A stretch of DNA of 44,296 nt from Bacilli bacterium (GCA_017622175.1 JAGARQ010000017.1:1-44296); one strand, 5' to 3'; counted from the first letter of the stretch, positions 1-9,933 are shown. Program-made: numbers and translations. The notes: a model not told the origin generated them from the letters alone.

Positions 1-1084
<1,084 letters not shown>

Positions 1085-1087
<3 letters not shown>

Positions 1088-1357
1088 AATGTAAAAAATT
1101 GGCTTATTAGAATTATTATTTTCAACTACAGTATTATCTCTAAAAACATCATCAGATGGACTTTTAATTACATCTGCAATTCTAAACATAGTTCTAGCAT
1201 TATTAATAATTGGTTTAACTTGATAAACAATAGGAATTGCTTGATTTATAATCCCTAATGTTTTTTGTGTACCATCTAAAATACCTGTCCAATTTACATT
1301 TTTAAGTGCATTCAATCTTCCTAAAAAACCAGGCTTCATCATTTGATTAGGGAACAT
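1085..1357 (-). CDS. YqfQ/VrrA-like small protein of unknown function
   Basis: A 90-residue protein starting MFPNQMMKPG, followed by a stretch (NVNWTGILDGTQKTLGIINQ, then VYQVKPIINNARTM) that resembles the Bacilli YqfQ/VrrA family: short Pro/Gly-rich N-terminus and a helical repeat-like core. That family has no established molecular role. The start is supported by GAGGTGG about four bases upstream on the minus strand (1361-1367). It converges with tgt and diverges from pilC. The family call rests on pattern resemblance only; the existence of the gene is better supported by its start site, terminator and position. Confidence 0.6.
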
Positions 1358-1410
1358 ATTCCACCTCTAATATAAATATATGTAAAAAAAATAAAAAAGT
1401 TAATTTATCA

Positions 1411-1439
1411 TTCCAAAAAAAAAATAACTGTGATACAAT
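1411..1439 (+). promoter_or_regulatory. Probable promoter of pilC-pilD
   Basis: Extended -10 element TGATACAAT (hexamer TACAAT at 1434-1439) lies 30 bases before the pilC start. The -35 position (TTCCAA at 1411-1416, 17-bp spacer) is weak. An AGAGGAGG ribosome site follows. Confidence 0.5.
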
Positions 1440-1469
1440 AAAATAGAATAATAAGAGGAGGCTAGACAT

Positions 1470-3008
1470 ATGAAGTATATCTTGATGCCATTTATAGCAA
1501 TTTATCATGTTGTTAGTGCAGTAATGTCAGTCCCTGGAAAACTGCTTCAAAAAATTGAAGATAAAGCATTTGAAGCAAAAGATAAAAAGCAAAAACAAAA
1601 AGAAATGAAAGAATTAGAAGCATTAAACTCAACTAATTCTCAAGTAGCAGAAACAAACGTATCACAAACAGCACCTGTTGCAGTAGCTGAAACATCTACA
1701 GCAGCATCTCAACAAGCAGAACACGCAGAAACAGTCGAGGGAGAAGCTAAGTTAAGTGATATGTCATCTGAAGCTGAATCTAACGAGAAAAAAGCTCGTC
1801 CAATGAAATCATTCCGTTATGTAGTTATGAATTCATTTGGTAAAAAAGAAACAGGAACGTTTGACGCTGAAGAAGAAAATGACGTAAGAGCATTCTTATT
1901 ATCTCAAGATTATGAAATATTAGAAGTAAAAGAACGAAGTAAATACGATATTGATATCAATATTGGAAACAAGATTAGTGCAGAAGATTTATCTTTCTCA
2001 TTAACTCAATTATCTACATATATTAAATCTGGTATTCCATTAGTTGATGGTGTAAAGATTCTTGCTAAACAAACAAGAAAAGCAAACTTAAAGAAAAGTT
2101 TTAACCAACTAGTATATGAATTATTACGAGGAGAAAGTTTCTCGAACGCCATGATGACTCAAGGAGAAACATATCCTAAGTTATTAATCAACATGGTAAA
2201 GACAGCTGAAATGACAGGTGACTTACCATCAATACTAGATGATATGTCTGAATACTATACATCAATGGAGCGTACAAGAAAGCAAATGAAGTCAGCTATG
2301 ACTTATCCAATTGTCGTATTAACAATTGCCTTTGCCGTATTAATATTTATGTTAGTATATCTAGTTCCACAATTCTCTGGAATGTATGCTGATAATGATG
2401 CAACAATGCCGGCATTAACTTTAGCTATTCTAGATATAAGTGAATTTATTCAAACAAACTGGTTAATTCTACTATTATGTTTAGTAGCAGTAATTGCAAT
2501 ATTTATGTATTTATTTAAACATGTTATCAGTTTTAAAACGGCAGTTCAAACTGCATTAATGCATTTCCCAGTAGTAAAAGATATTATTATCTATAATGAA
2601 ATTGCAAACTTCACAAAAACTTTTGCATCTCTAATTAACCACGGAGTATTCATTACAGATAGTATGGAAATCTTATCAAAAATTACTGACAATGAAATTT
2701 ATAAAAAAATTATTAATAAAACTCTTGTTAACCTGGGAAAAGGAGATACAATCTCCATGGCCTTCAAAGGTGAATGGGCCATACCAATTGTTGCCTATGA
2801 AATGTTAGTCACAGGAGAAACAACTGGTCAATTAGGTACTATGATGGAAAAGGTTGCAGATCACTTCCAAAACTTACACAAAGGTGTAATTGATCAAATG
2901 AAGAGTTTAGTAGAACCAGTACTTATCTGTTTCTTAGCAGTAGTAGTTGGAGTTATCCTAATCTCTATCATTCAACCAATGTTTGGTATTTACCAATCAG
3001 TACAATAA
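1470..3008 (+). CDS. pilC: Type IV pilus / type II secretion inner-membrane platform protein (PilC/GspF family)
   Basis: PilC/GspF platform proteins anchor the assembly ATPase and the growing pilin fibre in the membrane. Residues about 113-160 match the N-terminal region of the family (FRYVVMNSFGKKETGTF). Two homologous helical domains follow (about 170-270 and 370-475), and three membrane segments sit near residues 272-300, 330-350 and 480-505. Odd: residues 1-112 are an extra extension made of a hydrophobic start, a Lys/Glu-rich helix and an Ala/Ser/Glu low-complexity linker. AGAGGAGG precedes the ATG. pilD follows after 25 bases with its own ribosome site. No assembly ATPase (PilB) or retraction ATPase is nearby, so the rest of the machine must be elsewhere. 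Confidence 0.9.
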   Translation: MKYILMPFIAIYHVVSAVMSVPGKLLQKIEDKAFEAKDKKQKQKEMKELEALNSTNSQVAETNVSQTAPVAVAETSTAASQQAEHAETVEGEAKLSDMSSEAESNEKKARPMKSFRYVVMNSFGKKETGTFDAEEENDVRAFLLSQDYEILEVKERSKYDIDINIGNKISAEDLSFSLTQLSTYIKSGIPLVDGVKILAKQTRKANLKKSFNQLVYELLRGESFSNAMMTQGETYPKLLINMVKTAEMTGDLPSILDDMSEYYTSMERTRKQMKSAMTYPIVVLTIAFAVLIFMLVYLVPQFSGMYADNDATMPALTLAILDISEFIQTNWLILLLCLVAVIAIFMYLFKHVISFKTAVQTALMHFPVVKDIIIYNEIANFTKTFASLINHGVFITDSMEILSKITDNEIYKKIINKTLVNLGKGDTISMAFKGEWAIPIVAYEMLVTGETTGQLGTMMEKVADHFQNLHKGVIDQMKSLVEPVLICFLAVVVGVILISIIQPMFGIYQSVQ

Positions 3009-3033
3009 AAAAGAAGTAATAAGGAGGATAATT

Positions 3034-3801
3034 ATGAATATATTATATTTAATTATCTTTTTTATTTTTGGAACACTAATGGGATCATTTCTTACAGTCA
3101 TTGGTCTTCGTCTTCCAAAAAAAGAAAATTTCACAACAACTCATTCCCACTGCGATAGCTGTGGTCATGTCTTAACAATGATTGAAATGATCCCAATTGT
3201 ATCTTATATATTCCAAAAAGGTCGTTGTCGTCATTGTGGTCAAAAAGTAGATATATTATCAACCTATGTTGAACTATTTACTGGAGCATTATTCGCAGTT
3301 GCTTTTTATGCTTTTGGCTTTTCATATGAATTACTAATTGCCTTAGGAATTGTTTCCTTACTAATGATCGTAGTTGTAAGTGATATAACATATTTAATTA
3401 TTCCAGATGAAGCCTTAGTTTTCTTCTCTGTGTATTTTATAATAATTCAAATTTTAAATTTAGGATTACTTGGAGCAGGAAAACAAATCTTATCAGGATT
3501 ATTCCTGTTTGGAGTAATGTATTTAATTATGATAATAGGAAATAAAACCCTAAAAAAAGAAAGCCTTGGTGGAGGAGACATTAAAATGATGTTTGTTTTT
3601 GGACTTATTCTTGATCCACTACTTGGAACATTAGCAATCTTCATTGGAAGTCTAATTGCCTTACCAACATCATTAATATTATTAAAAAAACAAAAAGAAA
3701 GAGTAATTCCTTTTGGACCATTTTTATTACTAGCATTAACATTTATATACTATGCTCAAATAACAACACCAATGGTCTTAGAATTTTTAAGAGTTTCATA
3801 A
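3034..3801 (+). CDS. pilD: Prepilin peptidase / N-methyltransferase (type IV leader peptidase)
   Basis: This membrane aspartyl protease cleaves type IV prepilins after glycine and may N-methylate the new terminus. The 255-residue protein has the N-terminal GTLMGSFLTVIGLRLP segment, two CxxC pairs of the cytoplasmic zinc loop (HCDSC and RCRHC), and the two catalytic aspartates in VVVSDITYLIIPD and GGGDIKM, with several membrane helices. I chose the ATG at 3034 because AAGGAGG lies just upstream; a longer frame starting at 2983 would overlap pilC. A likely substrate in the window is the prepilin-like adhesin at 31319-33064, by inference from its leader. Confidence 0.95.
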   Translation: MNILYLIIFFIFGTLMGSFLTVIGLRLPKKENFTTTHSHCDSCGHVLTMIEMIPIVSYIFQKGRCRHCGQKVDILSTYVELFTGALFAVAFYAFGFSYELLIALGIVSLLMIVVVSDITYLIIPDEALVFFSVYFIIIQILNLGLLGAGKQILSGLFLFGVMYLIMIIGNKTLKKESLGGGDIKMMFVFGLILDPLLGTLAIFIGSLIALPTSLILLKKQKERVIPFGPFLLLALTFIYYAQITTPMVLEFLRVS

Positions 3802-3802
3802 C

Positions 3803-3831
3803 AAAAAGAAAGTAAAACCTTTCTTTTTTTT
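3803..3831 (+). terminator. Intrinsic terminator after pilD
   Basis: Stem AAAAAGAAAG / CTTTCTTTTT (3803-3812 and 3819-3828) with a six-base loop and trailing T-run. Confidence 0.8.
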
Positions 3832-3868
3832 TCTAATTATTGTACTATATAAGCAGGTGGTGAGTCTT

Positions 3869-5191
3869 ATGAGAAATATATCTATTTTACCAGCAGATAC
3901 ATATTCAGTAATAAATAAAACAGTTATTAATGATACTGATAAAAAAATTGTATCTATGCTTTATCAACCAATCATAGGATTCGCAGCAGTATCTTTATAT
4001 TTCACATTACTTGATGATTTAGATAAATCAGAACTTATGAGCGAAGATCAAACTCATCATCATTTGATGGCTACAATGCAATTAAAATTAGAAGATATTG
4101 TAATAGCAAGAGAAAAACTTGAAGGAGTAGGTTTAATGAAAACCTATCTAAAAAAAGGTTCAATAAATAATTATGTTTATGCAGTATACTCACCAATATC
4201 TGCCAATGATTTTTTTAATCATCCAATATTAAATGTTGTACTATACAATAATTTAGGAAAAAAAGAATACGAAAAACTTCTAAATTACTACAAGATTCCA
4301 CGTTTAAATTTAAAAGACTATGAAGATATTACCTGTAATTTTGATGATGTGTTCACATCAGTTAGAGGAAATGCTCTTGAAATGAATGAAGATATCACAA
4401 AACGTGATTCTAATAACATTGAAATAAATAAAGGAATAGATTTTAATTTATTATTATCATCAATTCCAGATAACAACTTAACAGAAAAAACATTTAATAA
4501 AGAAACAAGAGAATTAATTAATGCCTTAAGTTTTGCTTATAATCTATCAACATTAGATATGCAAAACTTAGTAAGAGATTCAATAAATGAAAAAGGCTTA
4601 ATTGATAAAACATTATTAAGAAAAAGTTGCAGAGATTATTATCAATTTGATAATAATGGAAATCTACCAACACTAATTTATAATAAACAGCCAGACTACT
4701 TGAAAAAACCAACTGGTGATACTTCTAAGTGGGCAAGAATGGTCTATGCTTTTGAAAATCTAAATCCATATCAATTCTTAAAAGCTAAATATAAAGGAGC
4801 AGAACCCACTGACAGAGATAAAAGACTAATAGAAAGTCTTTTAGTAGATCAAAAACTAAATCCTGGGGTAGTTAATGTTTTAATTGCTTATGTATTAAAA
4901 ATTAATAATGAACAATTAAAGAAAAGTTATGTAGAAACAATTGCTGGTCAATGGAAAAGACTTAATATAGAAACAGTAGAAGAAGCAATGAAAATTACAG
5001 AAAAAGAACACAAAAAACTAAAAAAAGCTATAGCTGAAAAATCAACTAAATCCCAAACAACATCTAAGAAGATTAAAGAAAACACATCAGTTCCAGCCTG
5101 GTTTAATCAAGAAAAAGAAACAGAAACACCTACAGAAACTGATCGTGAAGCCTTTGACGAACTAGATAAGATATTACAAGAACTTGTCTAA
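3869..5191 (+). CDS. dnaB: Replication initiation / primosome protein DnaB (Firmicutes type, DnaD-like domains)
   Basis: Firmicutes DnaB, unlike the E. coli helicase of that name, helps load the replicative helicase at oriC and at PriA restart sites. The N-terminus (about 1-150, starting ILPADTYSVIN, then DKKIVSMLYQPIIGFAAVSLY) fits the family's winged-helix domain. The C-terminal part (about 285-370, ENLNPYQFLKAKYKGAEPTDRD then WKRLNIETVEEAM) fits the DnaD/DnaB C-terminal domain. The tail is Lys/Thr/Glu-rich. The ATG at 3869 is preceded by AGGTGGTGAG; an in-frame GTG at 3857 lies inside that site and is unlikely. In Bacillus subtilis dnaI normally follows dnaB; here it does not. Confidence 0.85.
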   Translation: MRNISILPADTYSVINKTVINDTDKKIVSMLYQPIIGFAAVSLYFTLLDDLDKSELMSEDQTHHHLMATMQLKLEDIVIAREKLEGVGLMKTYLKKGSINNYVYAVYSPISANDFFNHPILNVVLYNNLGKKEYEKLLNYYKIPRLNLKDYEDITCNFDDVFTSVRGNALEMNEDITKRDSNNIEINKGIDFNLLLSSIPDNNLTEKTFNKETRELINALSFAYNLSTLDMQNLVRDSINEKGLIDKTLLRKSCRDYYQFDNNGNLPTLIYNKQPDYLKKPTGDTSKWARMVYAFENLNPYQFLKAKYKGAEPTDRDKRLIESLLVDQKLNPGVVNVLIAYVLKINNEQLKKSYVETIAGQWKRLNIETVEEAMKITEKEHKKLKKAIAEKSTKSQTTSKKIKENTSVPAWFNQEKETETPTETDREAFDELDKILQELV

Positions 5192-5212
5192 AAAACTTAT
5201 TTATGTTATACT
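5184..5212 (+). promoter_or_regulatory. Promoter for the HD-domain gene, overlapping the end of dnaB
   Basis: TTGTCT (5184-5189), 17-bp spacer, TG-T-TATACT (5207-5212). The -35 lies within the last codons of dnaB. A second candidate, TTGAAA (5256-5261) with 18-bp spacing to TGT-TATCAT (5280-5285), lies downstream. Confidence 0.65.
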
Positions 5213-5225
5213 AACACCTGCTTGT

Positions 5226-5260
5226 GTCAAGGAAAATTAAATAAGTTATTTTACCTTGAA
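5226..5260 (+). promoter_or_regulatory. Hairpin in the leader of the HD-domain gene
   Basis: TCAAGG plus AAAAT pairs with ATTTT plus CCTTGA across a short AT-rich loop. The loop contains the right half of a longer inverted repeat, AACTTATTTA (5195-5204) with TAAATAAGTT (5238-5247), so the two folds exclude each other. No T-run follows the hairpin. I do not recognise a known riboswitch class. Confidence 0.4.
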
Positions 5261-5332
5261 AAGACTATTAACTTTATGTTATCATTATAGAGTAGAAAAT
5301 AGCATACAATAAACAAGTAAAGGAAGTAACAA

Positions 5333-5833
5333 ATGAATAAATATAAAGATAGTGAGTTTCATAGAATAGTTAAACCACTTTTAGATAACTGTCCATTTGA
5401 AACAACAAAAGAAGAAAAACATCATGGTATAACAAGATATGACCATTCTATGAGAGTAGCTTACTTTTCATATAAAGTAACGAAATTATTACATTTAGAT
5501 TATAAAGAAACCACAGAAGCAGCATTATTACATGATTTCTTCACAGACGAAGTAAAAGAAAAAAATGGATTAGCAAGATTAAGACAACATCCAACATGTG
5601 CTGTAGAAAATGCCAAAAAATATTTTGAATTAAGTGATAAACAAGAAGATATAATTAAAACACATATGTTCCCAGTAACATTTACTCCGCCAAAATATTT
5701 AGAAAGTTGGATAGTTGATTTAGTAGATGATGCAGCATCAATTTATGAACGAGCAACAACTATGAAAGACTCAATTAAAACAGCAGCATCATTCATATTT
5801 GTTTTTATAATTAACTATATCAAAATGCATTAA
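5333..5833 (+). CDS. HD-domain phosphohydrolase, substrate unknown
   Basis: A 166-residue single-domain protein with the HD metal-site pattern: His38 in YDHSMRV, His67-Asp68 in LLHDFF, His111 in KTHMFPVT and an Asp near 129-132 in DLVDD. Such proteins hydrolyse phosphate esters of nucleotides or related compounds with a divalent metal; the substrate cannot be told from sequence. AAAGGAAG precedes the ATG. It is transcribed as a single unit, with its own promoter upstream and a terminator 1 base beyond its stop. Confidence 0.8.
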   Translation: MNKYKDSEFHRIVKPLLDNCPFETTKEEKHHGITRYDHSMRVAYFSYKVTKLLHLDYKETTEAALLHDFFTDEVKEKNGLARLRQHPTCAVENAKKYFELSDKQEDIIKTHMFPVTFTPPKYLESWIVDLVDDAASIYERATTMKDSIKTAASFIFVFIINYIKMH

Positions 5834-5860
5834 AAGGAGCAAATACATTGCTTCTTTTTT
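5832..5860 (+). terminator. Intrinsic terminator after the HD-domain gene
   Basis: AAAAGGAGCAA (5832-5842) pairs with TTGCTTCTTTT with one G-T wobble, followed by T residues. Confidence 0.85.
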
Positions 5861-5884
5861 AAAATAATAGAAAGGATTGAGATT

Positions 5885-7504
5885 ATGAAAAAAACATTCA
5901 TATTTGGACATAAAAAACCGGATACAGATTCAGTAATGTCAGCAATTGCCTTATCTCATTTAAAAAATGCTTTAGGTGAAAATACAGAACCAAGAATATT
6001 AGGTGCAATAAACAAAGAAACAACATATGCCCTAAAATATTTTAATTTAAAAATGCCAGAGTATTTAAATGATGTAAAATTACAATTAAAAGATGTTAAC
6101 TTTCATAAAGGGTTTTTAATAAAAGAAACAGACTCTATTTATAACGGATATCAATACATGTTAAGAGAAGGTCTTACTGGTTTACCAGTGGTTAAAGAAA
6201 ATGGTGAATTCAAAGGATTGATTACCATCAAGGACTTATCTCATACTATGATTAATGAAAATGTTGATGACTTATATACGTCATATGATAATTTATTAGA
6301 GGTTTTAAAAGCAGAGCCAATTTTACGCTTTAATGATGAAATAGTAGGTAAAACACTAGTAGCTTCATATCGTAGTACTACATTTATGGAAAATGTTAAA
6401 TTAGAAAAGAATATGATTTTAATAGTAGGAGATAGACATAGTATTATTGAATATGCAGTTGAATCAGGAATTAAATTATTAATTATCTCATCTGATTCAG
6501 AAATTAAAGAAAAACATATTGAAATTGCTAAACAAAATAAAGTAAACATTATGCGTACAGCCTATGATACTTATCATATAGCCAAATTACTTACACTAAC
6601 AAACTACATAAAAACAATGATTAGAAGTTATAATCCTACAAAATTTGAAAATACAGAATTTGTAGATAGTGTAATTGAAATAAATAATAAGTTAAAACAT
6701 ACTAATTATCCAATTGTAGATAAGAGAAATAAATGTTTAGGATTACTTAGAATAACAGATTTAAATGAAAAAAATCCTAAAAAGGTCATCTTAGTAGATC
6801 ATAATGAAAAACTTCAAAGTGTTGAAGGGCTAGATGAAGCAGAAATCTTAGAAATTATTGATCACCATAACTTAGGAAGTATTACAACAAATACTCCAAT
6901 TAACTTTAGAAATATGGCAGTTGGTTCGACTTGTACAATTATTTATACATTATATAAAGAAAGAGAAGTGCCAATTCCAAAAAGCATTGCCGGAGCATTA
7001 TTATCAGGTATTATTTCTGATACACTTATATTAAAAAGTCCAACAGCAACATCAAAAGACATTGCTGCTGTCCAAGAATTAGCAAATATTGCTGAAGTAA
7101 ACTACATTGATTACGGAATGGCAATGTTAAAAGCAGGAACATCATTAGAGGGAATGAGTAAAGCTGATGTTTTATATAATGACTTCAAATTATATACAGT
7201 AAACGGCAGAACTTTTGCAGTAGGTCAATTCTTTACTATGAACTTTGATGAAATAGAAAGAGAAATAGAAGACTACATTCATGTACTTGATGACGTGGCT
7301 GAAGCAAATAATTATTCATTAGTAACACTATTTGTAACAGATATTATCAATAACGGTAGTTATGTCATCTATAATACAAAAGGTCAAGAAATAGTATCTC
7401 TTGCCTATGAAAAAGAAAATATAAAACAAGGACAATTTATTAGAAACTGTGTATCACGTAAAAAACACGTTGTTCCAATGATTATGGAAGTTCTAGAAAA
7501 CTAA
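5885..7504 (+). CDS. ppaC: Mn-dependent family II inorganic pyrophosphatase with CBS and DRTGG regulatory domains
   Basis: Hydrolyses pyrophosphate to phosphate in the cytoplasm. The DHH catalytic domain is split: the N-terminal part has GHKKPDTDSV, then CBS repeats and a DRTGG domain (about 70-300) are inserted, then the catalytic part resumes with LVDHNE and IIDHHNLG, and a DHHA2 domain ends in SRKKHVVPMI. At 539 residues it has the usual length of CBS-containing PPases, in which adenine nucleotides bound by the CBS pair tune activity. GAAAGG lies upstream of the ATG. The next gene starts nine bases after its stop, so it probably leads an operon with the undecaprenyl phosphate genes. Confidence 0.95.
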   Translation: MKKTFIFGHKKPDTDSVMSAIALSHLKNALGENTEPRILGAINKETTYALKYFNLKMPEYLNDVKLQLKDVNFHKGFLIKETDSIYNGYQYMLREGLTGLPVVKENGEFKGLITIKDLSHTMINENVDDLYTSYDNLLEVLKAEPILRFNDEIVGKTLVASYRSTTFMENVKLEKNMILIVGDRHSIIEYAVESGIKLLIISSDSEIKEKHIEIAKQNKVNIMRTAYDTYHIAKLLTLTNYIKTMIRSYNPTKFENTEFVDSVIEINNKLKHTNYPIVDKRNKCLGLLRITDLNEKNPKKVILVDHNEKLQSVEGLDEAEILEIIDHHNLGSITTNTPINFRNMAVGSTCTIIYTLYKEREVPIPKSIAGALLSGIISDTLILKSPTATSKDIAAVQELANIAEVNYIDYGMAMLKAGTSLEGMSKADVLYNDFKLYTVNGRTFAVGQFFTMNFDEIEREIEDYIHVLDDVAEANNYSLVTLFVTDIINNGSYVIYNTKGQEIVSLAYEKENIKQGQFIRNCVSRKKHVVPMIMEVLEN

Positions 7505-7513
7505 GGAGGAAAC

Positions 7514-8353
7514 ATGAAAGATAAATTATTTTTAATATTAAAAGGTTTTTTATTAGGAATAGCTAATATTATTCCAGGAGTAAGTGGAGGAACACTTGCT
7601 TTAACACTTGGTATCTATCAAGATTTAATTGGTGCAATTAGTCACTTCTTTAAAAATTTAAAGAAAAACTTAGCATTCTTAATTCCACTTGGAATTGGAA
7701 TGCTAGCAGCAGTACTTTTAGGAAGTAAAGTAATTACATATTGTTTAGACAAATTTACTTTACCAACAACATTATTCTTCATAGGTCTAATAGTAGGAGG
7801 AATTCCACTATTAACTAAAAAATTAAAAGGTAGAAAAGTAAAACCATTTAATTTAGCAGTATTTTTACTTACATTTAGTATTGTAATGATAATGACATTC
7901 TTAAATGCAGGAAATAATGCAGTTGATTTAACAAACATGTCAGTTATAAAGTTCCTAATTTTAATTGTTATTGGAATGGTTGCAGCAGCAACAATGGTAA
8001 TTCCAGGAGTAAGTGGTTCATTTGTATTAATGTTATTAGGATATTACATACCAGTAGTTGGAACAGTTGGAAACCTAACAAATTTCAGTGAATTAGGACA
8101 TAACTTATTAATATTAGCTCCATTTGGAATAGGGATTGCAATTGGTATTGTAGGTATTGCTAAACTTATTGAATTCTTACTTAAGAAATATGAAATACCA
8201 ACATACTATGGAATTATTGGATTTGTTACATCAAGTGTAATTGGATTAGGTATTGGATTAATTGGTGTAGAAACATCAACATTACAAGTGCTTGCGGGAT
8301 TAGTATTATTTATTTTAGCATTTGTAATAGGTTATAAGTTAGGAGATGAGTAG
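7514..8353 (+). CDS. popT: DUF368 membrane protein, PopT-type polyprenyl-phosphate transporter
   Basis: A 279-residue polytopic membrane protein with the two internally repeated signatures of DUF368: NIIPGVSGGTLALTLGIY near residues 18-35 and VIPGVSGSFVLMLLGYY near 160-180. Published work on the DUF368 family (PopT) assigns translocation of undecaprenyl phosphate back across the membrane for envelope lipid recycling. Here the gene directly precedes uppP: its TAG stop is immediately followed by the uppP ATG, and AGGAGATGAG spans its last codons. The ribosome site AAGGAGG overlaps the end of ppaC. The gene symbol is transferred from the family. Confidence 0.85.
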   Translation: MKDKLFLILKGFLLGIANIIPGVSGGTLALTLGIYQDLIGAISHFFKNLKKNLAFLIPLGIGMLAAVLLGSKVITYCLDKFTLPTTLFFIGLIVGGIPLLTKKLKGRKVKPFNLAVFLLTFSIVMIMTFLNAGNNAVDLTNMSVIKFLILIVIGMVAAATMVIPGVSGSFVLMLLGYYIPVVGTVGNLTNFSELGHNLLILAPFGIGIAIGIVGIAKLIEFLLKKYEIPTYYGIIGFVTSSVIGLGIGLIGVETSTLQVLAGLVLFILAFVIGYKLGDE

Positions 8354-9166
8354 ATGGATTTTCTATCAATAATTATATTAGGTATTGTCCAAGGTATTGC
8401 AGAATTCCTTCCAATCTCATCATCAGCTCACTTAATTATATTTAGAGATATCTTTGGCATTGGAGCATCAATGCCAAAAGATATGGCTTTATCATTTGAT
8501 ATAGCTCTTCACTTTGGTACATTACTAGCAATCGGTTTATACTTCTTTAAAGATTTTATAAACATGATTGCTAAAGGGTTTACCCGTGGTGTAAAAGATG
8601 ATCAAGGAAAAATTCTTTGGTATCTAGTAGCTGCAACAATTCCAGCAGCCATCGCCGGATTATTATTCGAAGATATAATTGAAGATTTAATTAGGGGAAA
8701 CTTCTATGTAATAGCAGCAGCATTAGCTATCATGGGAATCTTAATATATCTTGCAGATAAACTATGTAAAAACAAAAGAGAAATTAAAGATATGACTTTA
8801 AAAGATGCTTTAATTATTGGATGTTCACAAGTACTTGCATTAATACCAGGATTCTCTCGTAGTGGAACAACAATAGCCGCAGCAAGAGCATTAGGTATTG
8901 AAAGAGAAAATGCTGCAAAGTTTTCATTCTTCTTATCAGCACCAGTTGTCTGTGGAGCGGTAGTACTAGAACTTTTAGATAAAGCAACTTGGGCTATAAT
9001 TATGGCAGAGCCAATGACATTTATCTTAGGAATTATTATTTCATTTATAATTGGATTAATCTGTATTAAATATTTATTAAAATACTTACAAAAACATAAT
9101 TTTAAAATCTTTATGATTTATAGAATTGCAATAGCAATCGTTGTACTATTATGTACAATATTTTAG
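8354..9166 (+). CDS. uppP: Undecaprenyl-diphosphatase (UppP/BacA)
   Basis: Dephosphorylates undecaprenyl pyrophosphate to the monophosphate carrier used for peptidoglycan and other surface polymers. The 270-residue membrane protein has the family signatures: ILGIVQGIAEFLPISSSAHL at the N-terminus with the conserved Glu and Ser/His, and CSQVLALIPGFSRSGTTIAA in the second half with the conserved Arg. It starts at the base after the popT stop, and its last codons plus stop (TTTAGGAGGG) supply the ribosome site of the next gene. The family is linked with bacitracin tolerance. Confidence 0.97.
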   Translation: MDFLSIIILGIVQGIAEFLPISSSAHLIIFRDIFGIGASMPKDMALSFDIALHFGTLLAIGLYFFKDFINMIAKGFTRGVKDDQGKILWYLVAATIPAAIAGLLFEDIIEDLIRGNFYVIAAALAIMGILIYLADKLCKNKREIKDMTLKDALIIGCSQVLALIPGFSRSGTTIAAARALGIERENAAKFSFFLSAPVVCGAVVLELLDKATWAIIMAEPMTFILGIIISFIIGLICIKYLLKYLQKHNFKIFMIYRIAIAIVVLLCTIF

Positions 9167-9174
9167 GAGGGTAT

Positions 9175-9933
9175 ATGGATAGCGTAAAATTAGGATTACT
9201 AACAACACTTCTTCTTGGAGTATTTATCATAATCGGAGCATTAATTGCTTTACTAATAAAGAAAAAAGATAAGGTAGTAGATTTCTCATTAGGTTTAGCA
9301 TTTTCAATAATCGTTATGCTAATACTAACACACATGTTACCAGAGACAATAGAATCCCTTGGTTTAAAAAATATTTACTTATTTATAATTTTTGTAGTAA
9401 TAGGATACATGATATTAAAATTACTAGATAATTTTGTACCAGATCATGATGATGACGGTAAAGGTATGGATCACCACGAATTAAGAGAAAACTTAATTCA
9501 TATCGGTGTTATTACATCTATTGCCTTAGTACTTCATAATATCATTGAAGGAATGGCTGTATATTCAACTGTTTTATCTGATGCTAAATTAGGTCTAGCT
9601 GTTACAACAGGAATAGGTTTTCATAATATTCCTTTAGGAATGGTAATAGCTGGAACATTCTATCAAAGTAATGAAAACATCTATAAATCAATCTTAAGTA
9701 TTTTATTCGTATCATTATCAACATTCTTTGGAGGATTAATAATGTTTTTCCTAGGAATATCTGAAATATCTCCAATCGTATCAGGAATATTACTATCAGT
9801 AACTCTAGGAATGCTAGTATTTATATCAATTACAGAATTACTTCCAAGAATAAAAAATACAAAAAATAAAAAAGTAACTGCAATAGGAATTGTTGTAGGA
9901 ATAATCATTCAATTAATTGCCTTATTTATCTAG
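9175..9933 (+). CDS. ZIP family divalent metal transporter (GufA-like)
   Basis: A 252-residue membrane protein with the two ZIP metal-site helices: HNIIEGMAVY (about 122-131) and GIGFHNIPLGMVIAG (about 146-160). A variable Asp/His-rich loop (VPDHDDDGKGMDHHE) fits the usual cytosolic metal-binding loop. ZIP proteins import Zn, Mn, Fe or other divalent ions into the cytoplasm. I chose the ATG at 9175, eight bases after the uppP stop, because TAGGAGGG precedes it; the longer frame from 9151 overlaps uppP. As last gene of the operon led by a Mn-dependent pyrophosphatase, Mn supply is an attractive but unproven role. Confidence 0.9.
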   Translation: MDSVKLGLLTTLLLGVFIIIGALIALLIKKKDKVVDFSLGLAFSIIVMLILTHMLPETIESLGLKNIYLFIIFVVIGYMILKLLDNFVPDHDDDGKGMDHHELRENLIHIGVITSIALVLHNIIEGMAVYSTVLSDAKLGLAVTTGIGFHNIPLGMVIAGTFYQSNENIYKSILSILFVSLSTFFGGLIMFFLGISEISPIVSGILLSVTLGMLVFISITELLPRIKNTKNKKVTAIGIVVGIIIQLIALFI

